From Caldisericota bacterium (GTDB lineage Bacteria; Caldisericota; JANLFM01), in assembly GCA_024655865.1 (NCBI GenBank), contig JANLFM010000022.1:1-23173 (forward strand): a DNA stretch of 23,173 nt, given 5' to 3'. Positions 13,837-20,275 of this stretch are shown here, piece after piece (within the stretch, counting starts at the first letter, position 1; every line of letters begins with the position of its first letter). Under the pieces are notes generated by a model. The model searched no databases, was not told the origin of the DNA, and saw nothing but the letters and a program-made list of their open reading frames with translations. Made by a program: the position numbers and the translations under genes.

Positions 13837-14788
13837 ACTGATTAAAGACAAAATTCAAGGAGCCTTAATAGGCTTCGCGCTGGGTGATGCCCTGGGAATG
13901 CCTGTGAGGGGTTTTTCTTCCAGGGATGCCAACCTATTCTTTAAAGACGGGATCATGCCCAAGGATGGAAAGGACCTCAAGGCAGGACAGTTCACCTCTC
14001 ACACTTTGATGCTCCTTGCCGCCACAAAGAGCTTCCTTGAGCGGTTCACATTTGATCCGGCAGACGTTGCTCAAAAAGTTCTGGAAATTTACGAAGAGGG
14101 ATTGATCAGAGGGATGGGTTCAAGTACACAGGCTGCCTTAAAGAGGATCAAGAGAGGAATTCCCTGGCACCAGGCGGGAGATTATGGACCCCTTGCCATA
14201 GGAAGAGGCGCTCTGATGCGCGTTCTGCCCGTGGTGCTCTGGACCCTCAAGCGTCCCGAAGAAATGCGTGAGGCTGTGGCCACCGCCACCATGATCACGC
14301 ACCAAAGCGATGAGGCTATTGCCAGCTCGGTTGCTTTCGCTATTTCCATCCAGGAGGCGATTCGGGGGGAAATTGGGGACTTCTTCCATAAGTGCTTGCG
14401 GGAAGTCAAAGGGACAAGGGCCTACTTCAAGCTTAAACAGGCGGAAGAGCTTTTCAAACGCAGGGTCACCCCGAACGAGGCTATTCAGACCCTTGGTAAT
14501 TCTGGAGTTGCGGCGGAAGTGGTCGCATCGGCCATTTATTGTTTCCTGTACTTCCCTTCCAGTTACCGGGATGCAATTTCGGGACCCTTGCTTGCAGGAG
14601 GAGATTCCTCGGCAATTGCGGCCGTAACTGGCGCCCTCTCGGGAGCGTATCTAGGCTTAAAGAAAATCCCCGCAGACTGGCTCAAAACCCTGGAAAGAAA
14701 AGAGGAAATCCTCGGCTTAAGTCAGAAATTTGCGGAATTAGTCCTTAATAATCAGAAAGGAAAGGACCCAGGGGAGGCTAATCCTTAA
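13829..14788 (+). CDS. ADP-ribosylglycohydrolase homologue with lost metal ligands (probable pseudoenzyme)
   Basis: A 319-residue protein with the full ARH/DraG architecture: K-I-Q-G-A-L-I-G-F-A-L-G-D-A-L-G-M-P (residues 8-25), G-A-L-M-R-V-L-P (127-134), T-H-Q-S-D-E-A-I-A, and G-G-D-x(3)-I-A-A-V-x-G-A-L-x-G-A-Y-L-G near the end. The two binuclear-metal motifs are altered. The usual T-D-D-T is T56-S57-H58-T59, and the usual G-G-D-T-D-T is G257-G-D-S-S-A262. Most magnesium ligands known from ARH/DraG enzymes are therefore missing, so hydrolysis of ADP-ribose is unlikely, while ligand or protein binding could persist. The ATG at 13829 overlaps the activator gene by 8 bp, linking it to the dehydratase. 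The stop overlaps the molybdoenzyme pseudogene on the other strand by 4 bp. Confidence 0.85.
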   Translation: MPELIKDKIQGALIGFALGDALGMPVRGFSSRDANLFFKDGIMPKDGKDLKAGQFTSHTLMLLAATKSFLERFTFDPADVAQKVLEIYEEGLIRGMGSSTQAALKRIKRGIPWHQAGDYGPLAIGRGALMRVLPVVLWTLKRPEEMREAVATATMITHQSDEAIASSVAFAISIQEAIRGEIGDFFHKCLREVKGTRAYFKLKQAEELFKRRVTPNEAIQTLGNSGVAAEVVASAIYCFLYFPSSYRDAISGPLLAGGDSSAIAAVTGALSGAYLGLKKIPADWLKTLERKEEILGLSQKFAELVLNNQKGKDPGEANP

Positions 14789-15257
14789 CCATATCGCTCT
14801 TCCTTCCAGGGATCGGCGGAGTTGGAATACCCCCTTTCCTCCCAGTATCCCAGAGTTTCTTTATCTAAAAAGCGGATTGTACAGAGCCACTTCAGGGACT
14901 TGTAAGCGTATTTCCCGGGAACAACCAGTCGTAGTGGTCCCCCATTTTCGGGAGGGATAGGCTTCCCCTCAAGGGAGTGTGCGATGATTGTGGGTTCCTT
15001 CCTCAAATAATCCAGGGAAAGGCTGGCAGTGTACTCGTTTTGCGCCTCAAAGAGAACGTATTTGACCTCAGGAAAGGGCCTGACTTCATCCAGGAGGCGC
15101 CGGAAATACATCCCTTGCTAAAGCGCAGTGGATTTTCCACCATTCCTTTTATTTCCAGGTACCAGATCTCCCTGGGAATTTTGGGAATGGGGCTTTCGAT
15201 GTGCAACGGGATGAGCCGATTTGATAGTTTCTGGCCAGGAGGAATCCTTTCTTTCAT
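14785..15257 (-). pseudogene. Broken sulfite-oxidase-type molybdopterin oxidoreductase
   Basis: The first frame (from ATG 15257) encodes M-K-E-R-I-P-P-G-Q-K, then W-Y-L-E-I-K-G-M-V-E-N-P-L-R-F-S. The family continuation resumes in another frame at about 15111 with F-R-R-L-L-D-E-V and includes P-P-E-N-G-G-P-L-R-L-V-V-P, Y-A-Y-K-S-L-K-W and G-Y-W-E-E-R-G-Y. The ~30-45 residues expected between them, including the H-C-V-T-x-W-S segment whose Cys binds molybdenum, are absent and the frame changes. Intact small SUOX-fold relatives have about 200 residues. The deletion plus frameshift destroys the active site. The ATG overlaps the HAD gene stop (ATGA), so it was once co-translated with it. A sequencing error could explain a frameshift but not the missing segment. 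Confidence 0.8.
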
Positions 15258-15955
15258 TTCAAATTTTCCCGTTCCAGAATTTCGAGGAGATTTCTGACGA
15301 TATACGGCTCCCGGGGAAATCTACCCCTACGATCCACAAGGTAGGCTCTGATTCCGGCCGCCTGAGCCCCTTTCAGATCCTCCTCAAGGGAGTCGCCGGC
15401 ATAAGCTACTTCCTCCGTCTTCAAGCCGGATTGCTTTAAAGCCACAAGAAAGGGAAGAGGGGACGGTTTGATCTCCCGCACTGATTCCCTGCCTAAAACC
15501 AGGGAAAAGTAGCGGGAGAGCCCAAACTTCACTAACTTCTGTTCTACACCCTCTAAAGGCCTTGAAGAAATAATAGCCAAATAGAGGCCCTTGTCTTTCA
15601 AGTGCTGGAGAAAGGGGATTGTTTCAGGATAAAGCCGCTCTTCCTCTCTTTTATCCATCCCTTTCTTGATTTTCTCCAGTAAATCTTCGGGGTAATCCTT
15701 AATCCCCAGGCGCAGGAGCACCTGATCGGCAAAACCCTTCCAGAGCTCCTCCCCCGTGTTATAGGGGTTAGAGCTTGATCGATACCATACCCTGGCAGCC
15801 ATGTAGGCGGAATAGACCTCTTCCAGAGGAAATTCCATGCCCAGTTCCAGAAGGGTCTCGTAAAAATCCTCTTCCGGTGCTCGAATTAAGGTCCCATCAA
15901 GATCGGAGAAGAAACCTGCAAGCATTCCCTTCACACTTGCCATTTTATTTAGCAT
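15254..15955 (-). CDS. HAD-superfamily hydrolase, phosphoglycolate-phosphatase-like
   Basis: A 233-residue HAD subfamily IA hydrolase. Motif I F-S-D18-L-D20-G-T-L (nucleophile and acid), motif II I-I-S-S-R, motif III lysine in E-I-K-P-S-P, and motif IV Y-A-G-D-S-L-E-E-D are all present, with a helical cap between motifs I and II (~residues 30-100). It should remove phosphate from a small metabolite such as phosphoglycolate or a nucleotide; the substrate cannot be told. Two nearby ATGs (15955 and 15943) are possible starts and neither has a clear ribosome site. The next gene on the strand, a sulfite-oxidase-type relic, starts inside its stop codon. Confidence 0.9.
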   Translation of the reverse strand: MLNKMASVKGMLAGFFSDLDGTLIRAPEEDFYETLLELGMEFPLEEVYSAYMAARVWYRSSSNPYNTGEELWKGFADQVLLRLGIKDYPEDLLEKIKKGMDKREEERLYPETIPFLQHLKDKGLYLAIISSRPLEGVEQKLVKFGLSRYFSLVLGRESVREIKPSPLPFLVALKQSGLKTEEVAYAGDSLEEDLKGAQAAGIRAYLVDRRGRFPREPYIVRNLLEILERENLK

Positions 15956-16140
15956 AACACAGCTGGCGCTTTCCCTGAATAGGTCGCTGGAAAACTGAAT
16001 TGCATTTCAGCTGAACTCAGACCATATTTCAGGTATGATAACGGTCGCCTGGAAAAGGGAATCCTGTGAAACAAAGACTCTCCCTCTTCCTTCCCCTTTT
16101 GACCACTCGGAAAGGAGGGTCAGAAATAAAAAGGAAGAAG

Positions 16141-16236
16141 ATGGAAAAGATTTACATGGGCGAGAGGATTGTGGTAAAAAATCACGGGTATGCTCTACTT
16201 AGTAATCTTAGCTATTTTCGTAGCGCTGGTCTTTGA
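16141..16236 (+). CDS. Possible 31-residue leader peptide overlapping the pit start
   Basis: ATG 16141 is preceded by AAAAAGGAAGAAG, a better ribosome site than anything in front of pit. The frame runs 31 codons (M-E-K-I-Y-M-G-E-R-I-V-V-K...) and terminates inside pit at 16236, 47 bases after the pit ATG. It could couple ribosome arrival to pit, or be spurious. There is no homology that I recognise. Confidence 0.25.
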   Translation: MEKIYMGERIVVKNHGYALLSNLSYFRSAGL

Positions 16237-17176
16237 TTTTTTGAACGGCTTCCACGATGCCGCCAATTCTATTGCCACCGTGGTTTCCACTCGTGTTCTT
16301 TCCCCCAGATTAGCGGTCGCCTGGGCCGCTTTTTTTAATTTTATTGCCGCATTTGGCTTTGGTACACAGGTCGCCCACACTATTGGTGCGGGATTAATAG
16401 ACATTTCCATCGTGGACTACTACGTGATCCTGGCTGGCCTTTTGGGCGCAATTTTCTGGGATATCCTTACCTGGTGGTTGGGGCTTCCTATCTCTTCCTC
16501 CCACGCCCTGATCGGCGGATACGCAGGAGCAGCTATTGCCAAGGCGGGATTCTCCACCCTCATTCTCTCAGGATGGGTCAAGGTGCTCTCCTTTATCGTG
16601 ATTTCTCCCCTGGTGGGCCTGGTTTTAGGCTATTCATTCATGATTCTGGTTTTCTGGATATTTCGCAAAAAGTCCGCTACCAAAATGGACAGGGTTTTTC
16701 GCCGGCTCCAGCTTCTCTCTGCCGCTTCCTACTCCTTAGCTCACGGGACCAATGACGCCCAGAAGACTATGGGGATCATCGCTGGAGTACTTTTTACCGC
16801 AGGTTACCTGAAAACTTATGATATCCCCTTTTATGTGGTGCTCATGTGCCATGCAGCCATTGCCCTGGGGACCTTTTTTGGGGGGTGGCGCATTGTCAAA
16901 ACTATGGGCAGTAAAATCACCAAGCTAAAACCGGTAGGAGGGTTCTGTGCTGAAACGGCAGGGGCCATAACCATCATTGGTTCTTCCCTGGCGGGAATCC
17001 CTGTTTCTACCACCCATACCATCACGGGAGCAATCATGGGCGTGGGATCAGCTCGCAGACCAAAATCGGTAAGGTGGGGAGTGGCCCGCTCAATAGTCTG
17101 GGCCTGGATCCTGACAATTCCCGTAGCTGCTTCTGTTTCTGCTCTGGTCTACCTTCTCTTCTCCCTTTTCGTTTAG
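16190..17176 (+). CDS. pit: Low-affinity inorganic phosphate transporter, PiT family
   Basis: A 328-residue membrane transporter that moves (metal-)phosphate with an ion gradient. The two inverted PiT signatures are present: F-D-F-L-N-G-F-H-D-A-A-N-S-I-A-T near the N-terminus and L-A-H-G-T-N-D-A-Q-K-T-M-G-I-I-A in the second half, with about ten hydrophobic helices. Length matches short bacterial PiT proteins. Start ATG 16190 has no good ribosome site and an in-frame stop lies just upstream. The 234-bp upstream gap holds TATGAT (16034-16039) as a possible -10 with poor CTGAAC 17 bp before it, and direct repeats ATTTCAG (16004-16010, 16026-16032) spaced 22 bp. Unusually, the PhoU-like partner is convergent rather than upstream; the two stop codons overlap in TTAG. 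Confidence 0.93.
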   Translation: MLYLVILAIFVALVFDFLNGFHDAANSIATVVSTRVLSPRLAVAWAAFFNFIAAFGFGTQVAHTIGAGLIDISIVDYYVILAGLLGAIFWDILTWWLGLPISSSHALIGGYAGAAIAKAGFSTLILSGWVKVLSFIVISPLVGLVLGYSFMILVFWIFRKKSATKMDRVFRRLQLLSAASYSLAHGTNDAQKTMGIIAGVLFTAGYLKTYDIPFYVVLMCHAAIALGTFFGGWRIVKTMGSKITKLKPVGGFCAETAGAITIIGSSLAGIPVSTTHTITGAIMGVGSARRPKSVRWGVARSIVWAWILTIPVAASVSALVYLLFSLFV

Positions 17177-17793
17177 GAGTGCTTGATTACAATGTTCTGG
17201 AGCACCGTGGCTACATCCTCAGCTTTGTCGGTAGCTGCCTCCAGGATGTCATAAATCTCCTTTAGTTTGATGACCTCAATGGGATCCCGGGAGTGATCCT
17301 GGAAAAGGAGAGAGATGGCTTTTCTATAAGTATCATCAGCTTGATTTTCGTAGCTATGCACTTCAATCCAGTGGGGCGCAATCCCCTTAAAGGTCGGGAG
17401 TTTATCCACAGCCAGCTTAAGCTCCTTAACCATTTTGATTAGAATTTCGGAAAGGGCGATCATAGTCGTGTTTGGCTGATTTACGGAAAACAACACCAGG
17501 CTGTCTGAAGTAGCCTCGATCAAATCAATGACGTCATCCATAGCGGAGGCTAAAGCGTATATGTCCTCACGGTCTATAGGGGTAACAAAGCTCTGATTGA
17601 CTTGCTGCGCTATCTGGTGGGTCAGGTTGTCGCATTCGTGCTCCACTTCTTTAATAGCCTTGGCCTTGAAAACGGCATCGTTGTAACTGGTGAGGAGATC
17701 GTGCAAGAGCTGGGAGGCTTCAACCATCTTCTCCATGGTAGAGGAGAAGAGCTCGTAAAAGATTTTATCCTTAGGAAACAGATTGAGCTTCAT
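17173..17793 (-). CDS. DUF47 / PhoU-like Pit accessory protein
   Basis: A 206-residue all-helical cytoplasmic protein of the DUF47 (PhoU-like) family, thought to regulate Pit-type phosphate transporters. Typical features: an N-terminal F-P-K-D-K-I-F-Y-E-L-F (residues ~6-16), E-H-E-C-D-N-L-T-H-Q-I and D-R-E-D-I-Y-A-L-A-S-A-M-D-D-V-I-D-L-I-E, an acidic metal-binding helix, then D-I-L-E-A-A-T-D-K-A-E-D-V-A near the C-terminus. It faces pit tail to tail with a 4-bp overlap. Upstream on the minus strand TTGCAA (17828-17823) and TAAATT (17805-17800) with a 17-bp spacer would put transcription initiation at the start codon itself, so a leaderless message is possible; the ribosome site is otherwise poor. 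Confidence 0.92.
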   Translation of the reverse strand: MKLNLFPKDKIFYELFSSTMEKMVEASQLLHDLLTSYNDAVFKAKAIKEVEHECDNLTHQIAQQVNQSFVTPIDREDIYALASAMDDVIDLIEATSDSLVLFSVNQPNTTMIALSEILIKMVKELKLAVDKLPTFKGIAPHWIEVHSYENQADDTYRKAISLLFQDHSRDPIEVIKLKEIYDILEAATDKAEDVATVLQNIVIKHS

Positions 17794-17837
17794 ATCTCAA
17801 ATTTATTCCATTTTTTGAGGCTTTGCAAGGAATGGCT

Positions 17838-17864
17838 TTGAAGATTTTCCTGAGGGCTTAAAAT
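17838..17864 (+). promoter_or_regulatory. Possible promoter of the yetF-like gene
   Basis: TTGAAG (17838-17843) and TAAAAT (17859-17864), the latter five of six to consensus, but the spacer is only 15 bp. The gene's ATG is 27 bp downstream. Confidence 0.3.
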
Positions 17865-17891
17865 TAAGGAAAAGGATCGAAGGAGGCTTTC

Positions 17892-18404
17892 ATGTTCCAG
17901 TTATCAGGGGACCTCTGGCAAATTGTCTTGAGGACCACCATAGTATTCCTGGTTATCCTTCTTGGGCTGAGAATCCTGGGGAAAAGGGAAATGGGCCAGA
18001 TGACGCCCTTTGACCTTGTTCTGCTTTTGCTTTTGGCAAACGCCGTACAAAATGCCATGACCGGCCCCGATACCTCCATCTGGGGTGGATTGGTCGGTGC
18101 CACTACATTAATCGTCATCACCTGGGGAGTTTCTCTAATCAGGGAAAGGTATGCCAGGCTCAGGGGAGCGCTTGAAGGACAGCCCACAATTCTCATAAGC
18201 AGAGGAAGCATCATTGAACAAAACCTGAAGAGGGAAAAGATCGACAGGGATGAGCTGGAGATGGCCGCCAGGGAACATGGTATTGAGGATTTAAAAAATG
18301 TGGAACTCGCCGTACTGGAAATAGACGGCTCTATCAGCATCATTCCCTATTCTGAGCACCACGTGCGCGTGAAGAGAAAATTAAAAGCTTTGCGCCACCG
18401 TTAG
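17892..18404 (+). CDS. YetF-like DUF421 membrane protein
   Basis: A 170-residue DUF421/YetF-family protein. The N-terminal half has three membrane segments and the signature L-G-L-R-I-L-G-K-R-E-M-G-Q-M-T-P-F-D-L-V (residues ~24-43); the C-terminal half is the soluble YetF domain with G-Q-P-T-I-L-I-S-R-G, then E-L-x-M-A-A-R-E-H-G-I-E-D-L-K-N-V-E-L-A-V-L-E-x-D-G-S-I-S. The family's biochemical role is poorly known; in Bacillus relatives it is linked to sporulation/stress and membrane homeostasis. Start ATG 17892 follows AAGGAGG. It stops 2 bp before the end of the convergent three-gene operon, without a terminator between them. Confidence 0.9.
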   Translation: MFQLSGDLWQIVLRTTIVFLVILLGLRILGKREMGQMTPFDLVLLLLLANAVQNAMTGPDTSIWGGLVGATTLIVITWGVSLIRERYARLRGALEGQPTILISRGSIIEQNLKREKIDRDELEMAAREHGIEDLKNVELAVLEIDGSISIIPYSEHHVRVKRKLKALRHR

Positions 18405-18406
18405 GC

Positions 18407-18685
18407 TCAGGATTTTAGGAAGGTGCGCAGGAACTCCTTGGTCCCTTCCTTTAAGGCGATCAAAGTGGCAAAGGGTCTAGCAATGGGGGCTGCTAACTTC
18501 TTCGTAGAGCCCTGAACTGACTGAGCGGTTCGGTTCCATTGTTTGAGCTTAAGGTCTAACTCTCGTTCTGCCTTCCTTAGGGCATTTCCCAAAGCCAAAA
18601 GAAAGATGGATAAAACGATAGTGAGCCCGATGAAGAGCAGGGCTATGAGAAAGATAGCCAGGTCCCGCCAGAACGAAAGATCCAT
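18407..18685 (-). CDS. Small single-pass membrane / coiled-coil protein
   Basis: A 92-residue protein with one N-terminal membrane helix (DLAIFLIALLFIGLTIVLSI, residues ~8-27), then an amphipathic helical region (A-L-R-K-A-E-R-E-L-D-L-K-L-K) and a basic tail. I recognise no named domain; the layout resembles DUF948-like membrane coiled-coil proteins. It begins 1 bp after the stop of the YtxH-like gene, so it is the last gene of a three-gene operon. Function is unknown; envelope or stress role is a guess from the neighbours. Confidence 0.75.
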   Translation of the reverse strand: MDLSFWRDLAIFLIALLFIGLTIVLSIFLLALGNALRKAERELDLKLKQWNRTAQSVQGSTKKLAAPIARPFATLIALKEGTKEFLRTFLKS

Positions 18686-18686
18686 C

Positions 18687-18875
18687 TCATCCGCTCCAGC
18701 ACCCCATTATTTCTTCTTTCTTCTTCTTGAAGGCTTCCTTGCCCTTTTCGCAAGCTTCCTGGATGCGTTTCCCTAACTCTTCCCGGGTCTTCTTGCCCTC
18801 CTGAGGAGCAAAAAGAAGCCCCAGTACAACGCCCAGACCAGCCCCAATGGCAAAACCCAAAAGGAAATTCCTCAT
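18687..18875 (-). CDS. YtxH-domain protein
   Basis: A 62-residue YtxH-like protein. It opens with a glycine-rich membrane segment F-L-L-G-F-A-I-G-A-G-L-G-V-V-L-G-L-L-F-A-P followed at once by Q-E-G-K-K-T-R-E-E-L-G, which is the family signature, then a Lys/Glu-rich helix. YtxH proteins are general-stress-associated in Bacillus, without a known reaction. It overlaps the gene before it by 4 bp (ATGA) and is 1 bp from the gene after it. Confidence 0.85.
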   Translation of the reverse strand: MRNFLLGFAIGAGLGVVLGLLFAPQEGKKTREELGKRIQEACEKGKEAFKKKKEEIMGCWSG

Positions 18876-19177
18876 TTTTTTCTCCTCCTTCTCCTTAACA
18901 ACCTGCTTAAAATTTTAAAAGCGAATGAACCCTTACGGCTCGGTTTCAGAACTCCCTCCAAGGGGCCGCTTAAGGAGTCACTGATTATCTTCACAAGGTT
19001 TGATACTGTTTTAAAAGTCTCCTCCCCTGCTTTTAGAATCGGCTTCAGATCCTCTTTTAGCGTGCGCAGAAAGGAAATAATAGAAGCAATTAGCCAGATA
19101 AAAAGGCCAAAAGCCACCAGAGTGATCCCCGCAAGCACAATTACCGCTATATCTCTCGCTGTTTGCAAGATTCTCAC
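18872..19177 (-). CDS. Small membrane protein, DUF948-like
   Basis: A 101-residue protein with an N-terminal membrane helix (I-A-V-I-V-L-A-G-I-T-L-V-A-F-G-L-F-I-W-L), a helical region (I-S-F-L-R-T-L-K-E-D-L-K-P-I-L-K-A-G-E-E-T) and a strongly basic end (R-L-L-R-R-R-R-R-K-K). Pairing with a YtxH gene matches the common DUF948-YtxH gene neighbourhood, although the domain match itself is weak. First gene of the leftward three-gene operon; the divergent SDR gene starts 96 bp away. Confidence 0.7.
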   Translation of the reverse strand: MRILQTARDIAVIVLAGITLVAFGLFIWLIASIISFLRTLKEDLKPILKAGEETFKTVSNLVKIISDSLSGPLEGVLKPSRKGSFAFKILSRLLRRRRRKK

Positions 19178-19273
19178 CCGTCCTCGTTTAGACTATTTCT
19201 TTTATAGCACAGCGTTTTTGATTCCGCTATACTTTACGAAAGATTATTCGAGGAAAAAGCGGGGAAATCCGAG

Positions 19274-20275
19274 ATGAAACAACTGAAAATCTTCATTACT
19301 GGGGCATCCTCAGGGATCGGGCTAACCACGGCCCTGCACTTAATTTTAAGAGGGCATTTTGTGGTGGGGTCAAGCCGCCATCCGGAGCGGCTGACCAAAG
19401 AGGCACTAAAAGAAAAGGTGCTCCGCGACCACACCCGCTTCCGGTTGGATAAGGAGGGTCGGGCCATTCCCTTGCGGATTGAGCTCCCGCGGGAGTTCCA
19501 AAATCTCGATCCTCTTTTAGAATCCCTGAAGTTTGTGGCTCTTGATCCCTCCCGGGAGGGATCGGCAGAAGAGGCGGCTCGAGAATTTTTTTCCCTTTCT
19601 GAGGGAGAGATTGACGTTCTCTTTTTGAATGCCGGAATGGGAATCTTCGGCCCGGTGGAGGAGACCGGAGTCGAGCTCGTCCGCGAGCAGTTTGAGGCTA
19701 ACGTCTTTCAGCATCTTAAGGTGTTGAAACAGTTTCTTCCGGTAATGAGGGAAAAGAGAAAGGGGAAGGTGATCTTCACGAGTTCCCTGGGAGGCCTGAT
19801 CTCCATCCCCTTTGAAAGCCATTATTCTGCAACCAAAGCCGCCCTGGAGCGTTTAGCTGAGGGCTTGAGGATGGAGCTTAAGCCCTTTTCCGTCCAGGTT
19901 GCCGTGGTGGAACCGGGGGACATTAACACTGCCTTTAATCTGACTACGGCCCAAGCCCTGAAAAGGATCGCTCCTGAAGCAAAAAGCGACGACCTCTCTC
20001 GTTTGCTAAACTCCTTTCCGCTTCCCGAAAGCTCGCCTTATTATTTACGGGCTCGCAATTCCTGGAACTACATTTTTAGGAGCCTGCTTTTAAAACCATC
20101 GCCTTCAGTGGTAGCCAGATTGATGGTTAAGCTGGCCGAGAAGGAGCGCATCGCTTTTCGCTATCGGGCAGGGGACCCTTTCCAGACGATCCCTGTGTGG
20201 ATCGGGACAAAACTCCTACCGCAAAGGGTAATTCAGTGGGCGGTAGAAAAACTCTACGAGCTGGATAAAAAATGA
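19274..20275 (+). CDS. Classical short-chain dehydrogenase/reductase with a long insertion
   Basis: A 333-residue NAD(P)-dependent SDR. T9-G-A-S-S-G-I-G16 binds the nucleotide, N119-A-G is the structural motif, and S171, Y184 and K188 (H-Y-S-A-T-K) form the active site with normal 12-residue spacing. V-V-E-P-G-D-I-N-T follows. Residues about 39-85, between the second beta strand and the Asp of strand four (A-L-D-P-S), form a charged insertion of about 35-40 residues not found in ordinary 250-residue members, and the C-terminus is also extended. Substrate unknown. Its stop overlaps the next start by 4 bp (ATGA), coupling it to the ATP-grasp ligase. Confidence 0.9.
   Translation: MKQLKIFITGASSGIGLTTALHLILRGHFVVGSSRHPERLTKEALKEKVLRDHTRFRLDKEGRAIPLRIELPREFQNLDPLLESLKFVALDPSREGSAEEAAREFFSLSEGEIDVLFLNAGMGIFGPVEETGVELVREQFEANVFQHLKVLKQFLPVMREKRKGKVIFTSSLGGLISIPFESHYSATKAALERLAEGLRMELKPFSVQVAVVEPGDINTAFNLTTAQALKRIAPEAKSDDLSRLLNSFPLPESSPYYLRARNSWNYIFRSLLLKPSPSVVARLMVKLAEKERIAFRYRAGDPFQTIPVWIGTKLLPQRVIQWAVEKLYELDKK

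Noticed and set aside
13096-13851. 251-codon open frame antisense to the dehydratase activator
   Set aside because: The plus-strand activator has all family motifs; the antisense frame has low-complexity His/Arg-rich sequence, no ribosome site and no recognisable domain.
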